DNA of 64,000 bases from Pandoraea apista (GTDB lineage Bacteria > Pseudomonadota > Gammaproteobacteria > Burkholderiales > Burkholderiaceae), in NCBI RefSeq assembly GCF_001465595.2, contig NZ_CP013481.2, positions 3,100,001 to 3,164,000 of the forward strand, given 5' to 3'. The position numbers and the translations under genes are program-made. The notes under the pieces were generated by a model that saw only the letters and a program-made list of their open reading frames with translations, ran no database searches and was not told the DNA's origin. The number at the start of each line of letters is the position of its first letter. Position 1 is the stretch's first letter. Positions 28,550 to 37,434 of this stretch are shown one piece after another.

Positions 28550-31100
28550 CCGTGCTCGCGTACGCCGCCCCCGTGCCGTCGTCTCCCCCCGCTCTCCCGC
28601 TACCCTTGAGCGGTGGGCGAAGGCCGCCTCCGGTGCCGTGGTCACGGCGGCTGCCACCTCAATGACCATGGGCATCACCTCCCTTGGCAAGACAGGCGAG
28701 GTGCACGCCGCCTCCCCCACCCCTGTGACAAACGACGGCCGCCCCCCGGCGAGAGATGCCGCCGTCGCCACGCGCCTCGACGATGCCACGCTTCCGGCTG
28801 CGAGCGCGTTCGCACCGCCCCGGTTCCCTGGCGTTTCCCATCTGGATGGGCGCTACGTGCTTGACGTGATCGTGAATGGCGAGTCGACGGGACAATTGGC
28901 ACCCGTCGTGCGCCAGCGGGGGCGATGGTTCGTTCGCGCAGGCGATCTGCGCGCGCTTGGGCTGTCTTCAAGCCGCCTGCCGACAGCCGACGGCACAGAA
29001 GTCGCCCTCGATGCGCTCGACGGCGTCGAAGCGACGTACCACGCCGCAAATCAGTCGCTCGCGCTACAGGTGAGCGATGCCTGGCTCACGCCCCACCGGC
29101 TTGCCAACCCGCCCCCTGTTCTCGTGAACGCAACGTCAGGCGCGGGCGTACTCGTGAACTACGACGGCTATGTTCAGCGCGACCGCTTCACACGCGCGTC
29201 TGTCTGGAACGACATCCGGGGCTTCTGGTCGGGCGGCACGGTGCATCAGACCGGACTCGTCGAGCATTCTCCGTGGCGGCGCGGATACCGCCGCTACGAC
29301 ACCTGGTGGCAACACGACGATCCGGCCCGGCTAACCACCTGGGCGGCGGGCGATCTCATCACCGGCTCACTTTCCTGGACACGCTCCGTGCGTATTGCCG
29401 GCCTGCAATGGCGACGCAACTTCAGCCTGCGCCCGGATCTCGTCACGTTCCCCATTCCTGCGTTGCGCGGTAGCGCCGTGGTGCCGTCGTCGGTCGATCT
29501 GTACCTCGACGGTGTGCGGCGCATGAGCGGGCGTGTTCCACCGGGACCCTTCGTGATTCAGGAGGCACCGGGGCTCACCGGCGACTTGCAAGCGAGCGTT
29601 GTGACACGCGACGCGCTCGGGCGCGAGCAGATCACCACGGTCCCGCTCTACGTCGATCCGCGGCTGCTGGCTCGCGGACTGTCGAGCTTCTCGGTGGAAG
29701 CCGGCCTGCCGCGCGACGATTACGGCGTGCGCTCGTTTTCCTACCGCCGTCATCCCGTTGTGTCGATGGCTACGCGTTACGGCGCGACCGACGGCCTCAC
29801 GCTCGAAGCTCAGGCGCAAGCCGGGCGACGGCTCGCGCTGGGCGGTGCCGGTGCCCTGATGGCGTTGGGCAGACGGGGCGTTGTGAGCGCGTCGGGCGCG
29901 GTGTCTGGCGGCCACCGCACAGGCGGTCAATGGAGCGTTGGCTATCAATACCTGTCGCGACGCCTCAGTATCGACGCGCAGATGATTCGGACTGCCGGGC
30001 GTTACCGGGACATCGCGTCGCTCGACGGTGTGCCGGCGCCCACCGCCAGCGACCGCGTGAGTGTTTCCCTACCGTTCGCGCGCGGCAGCACGGCGTCGCT
30101 CGCCTGGTTCGCGCAACGCGCGCCGCGTCAGCCCGCGACCCGTGTGTTATCGGCCAGCTTGTCACTGCCGGCGGGTACGCGCGGCATGCTTTCCGTGGGC
30201 GGGTTTCGCGACTTCGCGCGGCGCGGGTCTCATGGGGTGTTCGCCATGCTCAGCGTCTTGCTGGGTGGTGGCGCGCTCGGGAGTACGTCGTTCAATCGGC
30301 AAGACGGGCAGACGCAAACCTGGGTGGCCGCCAGCCGTACACCGGATTACGGCGGCGGCTGGGGTTGGCAGGTGCTGGGGGGACGTGCCTTCTCGCAACG
30401 CACCGCGCAAGGCGAATTGCAGTATCTGGGCCGTCACGGCCAGATCTCGGCGCTCGCGCAACAGGTGGGGCATCAGACAGGCACCTCGCTCGGCGTGACC
30501 GGCGCGCTCGTCGTCATGAACAACACCGTGCACGCCACGCGACGCACCTACGACGCCTTCGCGCTCGTGAGCACCGACGGTCAGTCCGGCGTTCCGGTAC
30601 TGCGCGAATCGGTCGCCATCGGTCGTACGGATTCGCGGGGCTACTTCCTCGTGCCGGATCTGAATGGCTTCGAAGCGACGCGAATCGACATCGACCCGAC
30701 GCATTTGCCTGCCGATCTGGCAGTCGCTACAACGGAGCAGCGCATCGCGCCGCAAGCGGGCAGCGGCGTATTCGTTCACTTCCCCATACGCCGCTACCGT
30801 GCGGCACTCGTCACGCTCGTGGACGCCACAGGCCAACCGTTGCCCCCGGGCACCCCGGTGCAACATGTGCAAAGCGGTGCTGTCACCGTGGTCGGCTACG
30901 ACGGCGAAGTCTTTGTCGACGCCCTTGGTCCGGATAACACGCTTGAATCCCGCGACGGACGCCAGCGATGCCGCGCATCTTTCGACTGGACGGCGCCGCG
31001 CGAGGGCCGCATGACCCGCCTGGGGCCGCTGGAATGCGTTGCGTTCGGCACGTTGGCTGACGAGCGCTCCCCGCAAGGCGCGCAGGAGGACCGCTCATGA
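28536..31100 (+). CDS. Outer-membrane fimbrial usher
   Basis: About 854 residues of the FimD/PapC superfamily, Csu branch. A long signal region ends near HAASP. Then the periplasmic N-domain (YVLDVIVNGESTGQLAPVVRQRGRWFVRAGDLRALGL), the beta-barrel with plug (SVDLYLDGVRRMSGRVPPGPFVIQEAP) and C-terminal domains (RGYFLVPDLNGFEATRIDIDPTHLP). ATG 28536 overlaps the chaperone stop, suggesting translational coupling; its ribosome site is weak and the exact start is uncertain. It secretes and assembles the pilus. Confidence 0.9.
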   Translation: MASASRARVRRPRAVVSPRSPATLERWAKAASGAVVTAAATSMTMGITSLGKTGEVHAASPTPVTNDGRPPARDAAVATRLDDATLPAASAFAPPRFPGVSHLDGRYVLDVIVNGESTGQLAPVVRQRGRWFVRAGDLRALGLSSSRLPTADGTEVALDALDGVEATYHAANQSLALQVSDAWLTPHRLANPPPVLVNATSGAGVLVNYDGYVQRDRFTRASVWNDIRGFWSGGTVHQTGLVEHSPWRRGYRRYDTWWQHDDPARLTTWAAGDLITGSLSWTRSVRIAGLQWRRNFSLRPDLVTFPIPALRGSAVVPSSVDLYLDGVRRMSGRVPPGPFVIQEAPGLTGDLQASVVTRDALGREQITTVPLYVDPRLLARGLSSFSVEAGLPRDDYGVRSFSYRRHPVVSMATRYGATDGLTLEAQAQAGRRLALGGAGALMALGRRGVVSASGAVSGGHRTGGQWSVGYQYLSRRLSIDAQMIRTAGRYRDIASLDGVPAPTASDRVSVSLPFARGSTASLAWFAQRAPRQPATRVLSASLSLPAGTRGMLSVGGFRDFARRGSHGVFAMLSVLLGGGALGSTSFNRQDGQTQTWVAASRTPDYGGGWGWQVLGGRAFSQRTAQGELQYLGRHGQISALAQQVGHQTGTSLGVTGALVVMNNTVHATRRTYDAFALVSTDGQSGVPVLRESVAIGRTDSRGYFLVPDLNGFEATRIDIDPTHLPADLAVATTEQRIAPQAGSGVFVHFPIRRYRAALVTLVDATGQPLPPGTPVQHVQSGAVTVVGYDGEVFVDALGPDNTLESRDGRQRCRASFDWTAPREGRMTRLGPLECVAFGTLADERSPQGAQEDRS

Positions 31101-32074
31101 CCGACGTGTCGCGCAGACGACGGGGGTGGCAACGCTGCCTGTGGGCCACCGGCCTCACCCTCCTGAGCGCTGCGGCGCAAGCGCAAACCTGTTCGCTCGG
31201 CACGCCGATGCTCGCGTTCCCGGCGTTCAGCCCGATCTCGGGCGCCGCGCTGACAGCCACGGGCACGATCCCTGTGTCGTGCACCTGGCCCCTGCTTGGC
31301 GGCAATCCGAACGTCAAAGCGTGCCTCGCGCTCAACGCGAGTCAGCCGCTCTCGCTGAGCAATGCCGGCAACGCCATCACATTCGGAATCTTCACTGACT
31401 CCGCGTTCTCGAACACATGGGGCACCGCCCCCAGCAGCGCCATTGCCATCACGATGACACGCCCGCTCCTTGGTGGCACGTTGACACAGAACGTGAATTT
31501 TTACGGAAGAATTGCCGCCGCACAGACGACCGTGCCGACGTCCGGCAGCAGCAACACCGTCTACACGCGGGTCTTCACATCGGGGGAGATGAGTTTGCAG
31601 TATGCGTCGTACGGCTTGCTGTCTCCCGCCCCCGCCTGCGGCAGCGCCATGACCGCTGCCCCGGGCACCCCCTTCAGCGCCAGTGTGACGGTCATCAACA
31701 ACTGCACCATTGCCGCCGCCAACATCACCTTTGCAACGCAATCGGCGCTGACCCGTCCGGTCGCCGGCGCGGGGCAGCTCACGGTGCAATGCACGAACAA
31801 CGACGCGTTTCGCGTCAGCCTGTCCGCTGGGCTGCTGGGCACTGTCACCTCACGCAGCATGACCGGCCCAACGGGCAGCAGGGTCAGCTACCAGCTCTAT
31901 CTGGACAGTGGCTACGCCACGATCTGGGGGGATGGCACATCGGGAACGTCGCAACTGTCTGCGGTGGGTACCGGGATCGTGCAGTTCATCCCGATCTACG
32001 CCCTTGTGCCGTCGCAATCGACACCGGCCCCCGGCATCTACACCGACAGCGTGACAGCAACGATTCAGTTTTGA
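31097..32074 (+). CDS. Two-domain SCPU protein, probable pilus tip adhesin
   Basis: 325 residues, signal peptide (TGLTLLSAAAQA) then two SCPU domains: the first about 30-165 and the second about 180-325 (INNCTIAAANITF, VQCTNNDAF, DSVTATIQF). Two-domain Csu proteins (CsuE-like) sit at the pilus tip with an adhesive first domain, so this is the likely tip. ATGA overlap with the usher stop; last gene of the operon, convergent with astA 32 bases on. Confidence 0.85.
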   Translation: MTDVSRRRRGWQRCLWATGLTLLSAAAQAQTCSLGTPMLAFPAFSPISGAALTATGTIPVSCTWPLLGGNPNVKACLALNASQPLSLSNAGNAITFGIFTDSAFSNTWGTAPSSAIAITMTRPLLGGTLTQNVNFYGRIAAAQTTVPTSGSSNTVYTRVFTSGEMSLQYASYGLLSPAPACGSAMTAAPGTPFSASVTVINNCTIAAANITFATQSALTRPVAGAGQLTVQCTNNDAFRVSLSAGLLGTVTSRSMTGPTGSRVSYQLYLDSGYATIWGDGTSGTSQLSAVGTGIVQFIPIYALVPSQSTPAPGIYTDSVTATIQF

Positions 32075-32106
32075 CGGCGTGGCTCAGGCCGGCGACTCGC
32101 CGCAGC

Positions 32107-33288
32107 TCATATCGCCTCGGCGCGCGGCGGTTTGAGCGGCAGGACCTGAATGCGATCGCCCTGCTTGACGCCAAGCGCCTGCGCCGCGAGCGGACTGAGG
32201 GTGAACGCGCGCCGCTCGGGACGCCCTGAGACCAACGTGGCGCGGAATCCGTCAAGGGCGAGGCGCGCGACGAGATACGGTTCGGTGTGTGAGACCGCAG
32301 ATGCAGGGCTGCCGTCGTCGACGGCGTTCGATGCGATATTCACGCTGAGGTAGCGGCTGTCGCGCGCAGCACGGAGGTCGGCAACGCGGGCTTCGAGCAC
32401 CGGGCCGCTGTCGAAAATGTCGACGTGCGCCCCCGAGCGCATGCCTTCCTGTTCCAGCAAACGTCGCGCCGGGAGGGTGTCTCGATGCGTCACGCCAATG
32501 GCGGCTTGCGCCTGCGCGGAGAGAAAGTCGACATAGATCGGATACTTCGGCATGAGTTCGGCGACGAACGACTTCTTGCCGATGGACGTCAGGTAATCCG
32601 CCTGATCGAAATCGATCTTGAAGAAATGCTGGCCCAGCGACTGCCAGAACGGGCTCTGCCCATCGTCGTCGAAATAGCCGCGCAACTCGGCACAGACGTG
32701 CGGGCCAAAACGCTCGGGAAATTGCGCCATAAACAGGAAGCGCGCTTTCGAGAGCAACGCGCCGTTGCCCGCCCCTCGCCACGCCGGATCGAGCAACAGC
32801 GAGCAAAGTTCGCTGTAGCCGGTCAGATCGTTCGAGAGCGAGAGCGTCAACATCCGGGACCAGACGTTCAACTCACGGCTCGCGTGCACGATCGTATCCT
32901 TGCGATACGTGTAAAACGGCTGCTCCAGCCCAACGGCGGCCTCCAGCCCGCATACGCCCGCGATTTCGCCGGTCGATACGTCTTCCATCACGAACAGATA
33001 GCCCTGCTCGCCCGTGGGCGCGTGCCCTTGCAGCGTAGCCGCAACGCGCGCCAGACGCGCTTCGAGCGCCGCCTGATCCGGCTTGAACGACGTCATGCCC
33101 GGCCCGGCCAATGCGGCCAGCTTCAGCAAGGCGGGAAGATCGTCGGGCCGCGCGAGACGCACCACACGCAGTGAGGTCGCCGTGCCGTCGCCCGGCAGAT
33201 CCGGAGAGACCGCCGGGGCTGATGGCGCTCCCGAGGCCATCGCGGCAGACGCTTGCGGGGAAGTCACCATTTTCGATTGACGGGTCAT
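32107..33288 (-). CDS. astA: Arginine N-succinyltransferase
   Basis: First step of the arginine succinyltransferase pathway: succinyl-CoA plus arginine to N2-succinylarginine. The conserved domain starts near residue 40 with LRVVRLARPDDLPALLKLAALAGPGMTSFKPD and includes YSELCSLLLDPAWRGAGNGALLSKARF. 393 residues, about 50 more than usual, because of an Ala/Ser/Pro-rich N-terminal extension if ATG 33288 is used; later starts (33270, 33240) lack better ribosome sites. Only one AstA is present, unlike the AruF/AruG pair of Pseudomonas. Follows aruC on the same strand. Confidence 0.92.
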   Translation of the reverse strand: MTRQSKMVTSPQASAAMASGAPSAPAVSPDLPGDGTATSLRVVRLARPDDLPALLKLAALAGPGMTSFKPDQAALEARLARVAATLQGHAPTGEQGYLFVMEDVSTGEIAGVCGLEAAVGLEQPFYTYRKDTIVHASRELNVWSRMLTLSLSNDLTGYSELCSLLLDPAWRGAGNGALLSKARFLFMAQFPERFGPHVCAELRGYFDDDGQSPFWQSLGQHFFKIDFDQADYLTSIGKKSFVAELMPKYPIYVDFLSAQAQAAIGVTHRDTLPARRLLEQEGMRSGAHVDIFDSGPVLEARVADLRAARDSRYLSVNIASNAVDDGSPASAVSHTEPYLVARLALDGFRATLVSGRPERRAFTLSPLAAQALGVKQGDRIQVLPLKPPRAEAI

Positions 33289-33396
33289 GAGCGCATCCAG
33301 CGAAGTCGGTGAAACAAGGGCCGGAGCGACGTCATCCGCCGGTCCGGCCCGAGGGTCTGTGCGCGAACGCTCAGATCGAGGTGAGGTGAAGCGCTA

Positions 33397-34638
33397 TCAG
33401 GCTGCCTTCGCCGTCGCAGCGACGGCCGCCACTGCCTTTTCCAGCGACGCCAGACCGGCATCGATATCGGCGAACGGGATATTCAGCGACGGCGCGAAAC
33501 GCACCACGTCACCGCCGGCCACGAGCAGCATCAGGCCATTCTTCTCGGCTTCCACCACGATGTCTTTGGCGCGACCGGCAAAGGCCGGCTTGAGTACCGC
33601 CCCGATGAGCAGCCCCATGCCGCGCACCTGCTCGAACACGCCATGACGCGCGTTGATACCCTCAATGCCCTTGACGAAATGATCGTGACGGGCCTTCACG
33701 CCGTTCAGCGTCTCGGCCGTATTGATCAGTTCGAGCACACGCCCGGCGATGGCCGTGGCAAGCGGATTGCCGCCGTACGTGCAGCCATGCGTGCCCGGCG
33801 AGAAGCTGGCCGCGATCTTGTTCGTGGTGAGCATGCCACCGATCGGGTACCCGTTGCCCAGCGCCTTGGCAGTGGTCAGAATGTCCGGCGTCACACCATA
33901 TTGTTCGTAGGCGTACAGCGTGCCGGTACGGCCCACGCCCGTCTGCACTTCGTCGAAAATCAGCAGGGCGCCGTGCTTGTCGCACAGGGCGCGCAGCCCC
34001 TTCAGGAAGGCCGGATCGGCCGGCAGCACACCGCCCTCGCCCTGCACCGGCTCGACGATGACCGCTGCGGTGGCGTCGGAAATCGTCGCCTCGACCGTCT
34101 TCAGATCGTTGTACGGCAGGTGCATGATGCCGGCGGGAACCGGACCGAAACCTTCGGTGTACTTCGCCTGACCGCCCACGCTGACAGTGAAGAGCGAACG
34201 GCCGTGGAACGAGTTGAAGAACGAAATGATCTCGCTCTTTTCCTTGCCGCCGCGCTCGGCGGCGTGATCGTAAGCGTAGCGGCGCGCGAGCTTGAGCGCG
34301 GCTTCGTTGGCTTCGAGCCCCGAGTTGCAGAAGAATGCCTTGTCGGCAAACGTCGCCTCGGTGAGCGCCTTGGCCAGACGCAACACCGGCTCGTTGGTGT
34401 AACCGTTGCCGATGTGCCAGACCTTGCGCGCCTGCGCTTCGATGACCTTCACCAGCTCAGGGTTGGCATGGCCGAGCGCGTTGACCGCGATCCCGCCGGT
34501 GAAATCGACATACTCACGACCTTGCTGGTCCCACATGCGCGAGCCTTCGCCGCGCACGGGCACCATCTGGGCAGGGGCGTAATTGGGCACCATCACGTCG
34601 TCGAACGTCTGGCGGGTCACAGCGATTGGCTGGCTCAT
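33397..34638 (-). CDS. aruC: Acetylornithine/succinylornithine aminotransferase
   Basis: PLP enzyme acting on N2-succinylornithine (catabolism) and N2-acetylornithine (biosynthesis), giving the semialdehyde used by AstD. The 413-residue product has [39 protein letters not shown] (PLP phosphate), [14 protein letters not shown] (Asp of the PLP ring) and [16 protein letters not shown] (PLP Lys). GAGG five bases upstream supports ATG 34638. Its position directly before astA assigns it to arginine catabolism; argD is an equally valid family name. Confidence 0.93.
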   Translation of the reverse strand: MSQPIAVTRQTFDDVMVPNYAPAQMVPVRGEGSRMWDQQGREYVDFTGGIAVNALGHANPELVKVIEAQARKVWHIGNGYTNEPVLRLAKALTEATFADKAFFCNSGLEANEAALKLARRYAYDHAAERGGKEKSEIISFFNSFHGRSLFTVSVGGQAKYTEGFGPVPAGIMHLPYNDLKTVEATISDATAAVIVEPVQGEGGVLPADPAFLKGLRALCDKHGALLIFDEVQTGVGRTGTLYAYEQYGVTPDILTTAKALGNGYPIGGMLTTNKIAASFSPGTHGCTYGGNPLATAIAGRVLELINTAETLNGVKARHDHFVKGIEGINARHGVFEQVRGMGLLIGAVLKPAFAGRAKDIVVEAEKNGLMLLVAGGDVVRFAPSLNIPFADIDAGLASLEKAVAAVAATAKAA

Positions 34639-34806
34639 GACTACCTCGTGAAATCGGAGTGCAATCTTCGATTGCGGGGCAGGCCCGGACAAAGGTCACT
34701 GCCCTGTGAAAAAACCTGGCTGGGGGCTCAGGGTGCCTGCGACGCGCCGTCTGCGAACCACCTTCAGCACGGCACTCGGCGCGCGTACCCTCGCATTGTA
34801 ATCAGA

Positions 34807-34840
34807 TGCGACGCGCGGATATACCTCTGCGCGCGTCGCA
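34807..34840 (-). terminator. Hairpin after the ABC-transporter operon
   Basis: TGCGACGCGC (34807-34816) pairs perfectly with GCGCGTCGCA (34831-34840), a 10-bp GC-rich stem ten bases after the ATPase stop. No T-tract follows on the reverse strand, so it may end the transcript weakly or protect its 3' end. Confidence 0.45.
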
Positions 34841-34850
34841 ATCGTGAGAA

Positions 34851-35573
34851 TTACAGGACTTTGCGCAAGAATTCGCGCGTGCGTTCGTGCTTCGGGGCCG
34901 AGAAGATTTGCTCAGGCTTGCCTTCTTCCATGATCACCCCCTGATCGATGAAGAACACACGGTCGGAGACATCGCGCGCAAAACTCATTTCGTGAGTCAC
35001 GACCACCATGGTCATGCCTTCGTAGGCAAGCGACTTCATGACTTCGAGCACTTCCCCCACCAGTTCCGGGTCGAGCGCCGAGGTCGGCTCGTCGAAGAGC
35101 ATGACCTTGGGCTGCATGGCAAGCGCGCGTGCAATGGCCACACGCTGTTGCTGGCCGCCGGAGAGCTGGTTCGGGAACGCGTCGATCTTGTCGATCAGGC
35201 CCACCTTGCGCAGCAATTGTTCCGCGATGGTCACGGCCTCACTGCGCTTGATGCCGTTCACCTGCATCGGCGCGAGCACCAGGTTCTCGAGCACCGACAT
35301 GTGGGGGAACAGGTTGAAGCGCTGAAACACCATGCCCACGCTGGCGCGCATGGCATTCATGTCGGTTTTCGGATCTTCCACATGGAAGCCGTTCACGAGC
35401 ACCTCGCCCCCGCTCACCTCTTCCAGCCCATTCAGGCAGCGCAGAAACGTGCTCTTGCCCGAGCCCGACGGCCCGATCACACACACGACTTCGCTTTCTT
35501 CGATGCGGCACGAAATGCCGCGCAGCACGTGCGCCTCGCCGTACTGCTTTTGCAGGTTATTGACGACGATCAC
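34851..35573 (-). CDS. Polar amino-acid ABC transporter ATP-binding protein
   Basis: GlnQ/HisP-type ATPase, 240 residues from the GTG at 35573 ([17 protein letters not shown]); a TTG at 35606 would add 11 residues, and GAGG upstream favours neither clearly. Walker [11 protein letters not shown]-loop [13 protein letters not shown], signature [15 protein letters not shown], Walker [15 protein letters not shown] and the switch His (VVTHEM) are intact. Overlaps the permease stop by 17 bases. It drives import of an amino acid, probably basic or polar. Confidence 0.92.
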   Translation of the reverse strand: MIVVNNLQKQYGEAHVLRGISCRIEESEVVCVIGPSGSGKSTFLRCLNGLEEVSGGEVLVNGFHVEDPKTDMNAMRASVGMVFQRFNLFPHMSVLENLVLAPMQVNGIKRSEAVTIAEQLLRKVGLIDKIDAFPNQLSGGQQQRVAIARALAMQPKVMLFDEPTSALDPELVGEVLEVMKSLAYEGMTMVVVTHEMSFARDVSDRVFFIDQGVIMEEGKPEQIFSAPKHERTREFLRKVL

Positions 35574-36309
35574 CTTTGCCGTACCTCGTTTCAAGATGTT
35601 GAACAAATGCCGACAGCACCAGCGTGATCACCCAGTAAATGAGCGAAATCGTCAGATACGGCTCCCAGTAACGGGCGTAGGCACCGGACACGGTGCGCGC
35701 CGCGTAGGCCAGTTCCGCCAGACCGATGGCCGACGCCAGCGACGAGTCCTTCACGATCGCAATGGCGTTATTGCCCAATGGCGGCAGCATACGGCGAAAC
35801 GCTTGCGGCAGTACGACCTTGCGCAGCGTCTGCATGTAGGTCATGCCCAGCGAGCGGGCAGCTTCGGCCTGACCGCGATCGATCGATTGAATGCCGGCGC
35901 GGAAAATTTCGGAAACGTAAGCCCCGGCATTCAGCGAGATCGCCAGCACCGCCGACATGAACGCCCCGTATTGCGAGCGGATTTCACGCGCCAGATCACC
36001 GCTCACGAGCAGACCGCCCGACGGGTTGATCAACAGCGGCATCAGCGCGAAGTGGATCAGCAGGATCTGCACGAACAGCGGCGTGCCCCGGAAGAAGCTG
36101 ACGTAGAAGCGAACCGGGTATTGCACCGCGAAGCGCAGGAAATACTTATAGAAGCCGTGACGCGCTTCGGCCAGACGGCCGACGCCAAGCACGAGCCCAA
36201 GTAACGTGCCGGCGATCACACAGATCACCGTGCACTTGAGCGTCATCAGCGTGCCCTCGACGAACAGGGGCATGTACTCGCTGATGATGTTCCACTGGAA
36301 CCCACCCAT
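35557..36309 (-). CDS. Polar amino-acid ABC transporter permease
   Basis: 250 residues, HisMQ/GlnP family, about five membrane segments and the EAA loop [39 protein letters not shown] that contacts the ATPase. Single permease in the operon, so the channel is probably a homodimer, as in GlnP-type systems. Lies 150 bases after the binding-protein gene, with a strong hairpin between them. Confidence 0.92.
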   Translation of the reverse strand: MGGFQWNIISEYMPLFVEGTLMTLKCTVICVIAGTLLGLVLGVGRLAEARHGFYKYFLRFAVQYPVRFYVSFFRGTPLFVQILLIHFALMPLLINPSGGLLVSGDLAREIRSQYGAFMSAVLAISLNAGAYVSEIFRAGIQSIDRGQAEAARSLGMTYMQTLRKVVLPQAFRRMLPPLGNNAIAIVKDSSLASAIGLAELAYAARTVSGAYARYWEPYLTISLIYWVITLVLSAFVQHLETRYGKGDRRQ

Positions 36310-36359
36310 GAAGCACCTTTTTACAAAATGAAACGAACCGGCTGCCCGGCAGAAAAACG

Positions 36360-36413
36360 CTCGCGGCCCGGGGGTTGACGTCGATAAACGACGATCAGCT
36401 CACGGGCCGCGAG
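36360..36413 (-). other. Intercistronic 11-bp hairpin between binding protein and permease
   Basis: CTCGCGGCCCG (36360-36370) and CGGGCCGCGAG (36403-36413) are perfect inverted repeats with a 32-base spacer. No T-run. Such structures often stabilise the upstream mRNA so that the binding protein is made in excess of the membrane parts. Confidence 0.5.
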
Positions 36414-36458
36414 AGGCCAGATATCTGGCGCGCGTGGCGCGAATCTTACACGCGTTGC

Positions 36459-37238
36459 TTACTGTTGCGGCAGCGTCGGCACGTCGGCGTCGAACCACTG
36501 CTTGTAGATCTTGGCATAGGTGCCGTCAGCCACGATCTTCTTCAGGCCGGTGTTGATCTTGTCGAGCGCCACCTTGTTGCCCTTCTTCACGGCAATGCCG
36601 AAGTACTGGCGCTTGAACTTGCTGTCGTAGACCAGCTTGAACGGCTTTTCCGGATGGCTCTTGATATAGAACTTGATCACGCCGACGTCGCCCACTGCGG
36701 CGTCCACGCCACCGCGATACAGCTCTTCGAGCATCAGCGGCGTGTTGTCGAAACGGCGGATGGCGGTGCTGGCCTTGCCCAGTTCATCCGAGACGGCGAT
36801 GTCGCCGGTGCTCGAGTTGACCACGCCCACTTGCAGCTTCTTCAGATCGGCCAGACCCGCGACCTTGGCGCCCGGCGAGGTGATGATGACCTGATCGGCC
36901 GGGAAGTACGGGGCCGAGAAGTCGACCATTTCACGACGCTTGTCGGTAATGGTGATACCCGAAATGATGATGTCGCGATCGCCCTGATCGAGCGTAGCGA
37001 AGATACCTTCCCACGGCGTGCTGACCAGCTTCACATTGAATCCGCCTGCCTTGCCGATCGCCTTGATGACGTCGATGTCGAAGCCGACCAGTTCTTTTTG
37101 CGGCGTTTCGAACTCGAACGGACGATACGTGCCGCCTGCCCCCACGGTGTAAGTGGGATCGGCGGCCTGCGCTGCCGGGACCGCGGCGAATGTCGTCAGA
37201 AAACAGGCGGCGGCCAGCACGAGGCGCTTCGTCAACAT
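36459..37238 (-). CDS. Periplasmic amino-acid binding protein of ABC transporter
   Basis: 259 residues, signal peptide (LVLAAACFLTTFAAVPAAQA) and SBP family 3 fold: YRPFEFETPQKELVGFDIDVIKAIGKAGG, GRYxF-like TPWEGIFATLDQGDRDIIISGITITDKRREMVDFSAPYF, and the C-terminal YAKIYKQWFD. Acidic residues in the cleft and the neighbouring aruC-astA suggest arginine or ornithine as ligand, but this is inference from context. First gene of the transporter operon that runs toward aruC. Confidence 0.9.
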   Translation of the reverse strand: MLTKRLVLAAACFLTTFAAVPAAQAADPTYTVGAGGTYRPFEFETPQKELVGFDIDVIKAIGKAGGFNVKLVSTPWEGIFATLDQGDRDIIISGITITDKRREMVDFSAPYFPADQVIITSPGAKVAGLADLKKLQVGVVNSSTGDIAVSDELGKASTAIRRFDNTPLMLEELYRGGVDAAVGDVGVIKFYIKSHPEKPFKLVYDSKFKRQYFGIAVKKGNKVALDKINTGLKKIVADGTYAKIYKQWFDADVPTLPQQ

Positions 37239-37301
37239 GTTGATTTCCTTGGCGAGAATTCTTGAAAGAGCGCAATGATACTCCTCGACGCCCCCAAAAC
37301 G

Positions 37302-37324
37302 AAAAAAACCCGCCGAAGCGGGTT
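37302..37324 (-). terminator. Rho-independent terminator after the acetolactate-synthase-like gene
   Basis: On the reverse strand AACCCGC-TTCG-GCGGGTT is followed by TTTTTCG, a classical stem, tetraloop and T-run. It ends transcription of the gene at 37435-39264 before the binding-protein gene. Confidence 0.85.
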
Positions 37325-37434
37325 CTGTCGTTGCGATCTCGCGACGTGGCGCGCAATTCTCACGTAACGAGATCGCGAGCCGGGCATCGAGGACGGCGGT
37401 TTCCGTCCCCTCGCCCGAGCGCGCGGGCGGCGCG

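Noticed and set aside
27263..28789. 508-codon open frame on the - strand across the fimbrial genes
   Set aside because: It runs antisense through two well-supported fimbrial genes and has only Arg/Gly-rich, featureless sequence.
27248..32074. Fimbrial operon as a mobile island
   Set aside because: No integrase, tRNA, direct repeats or clear base-composition change at its borders.
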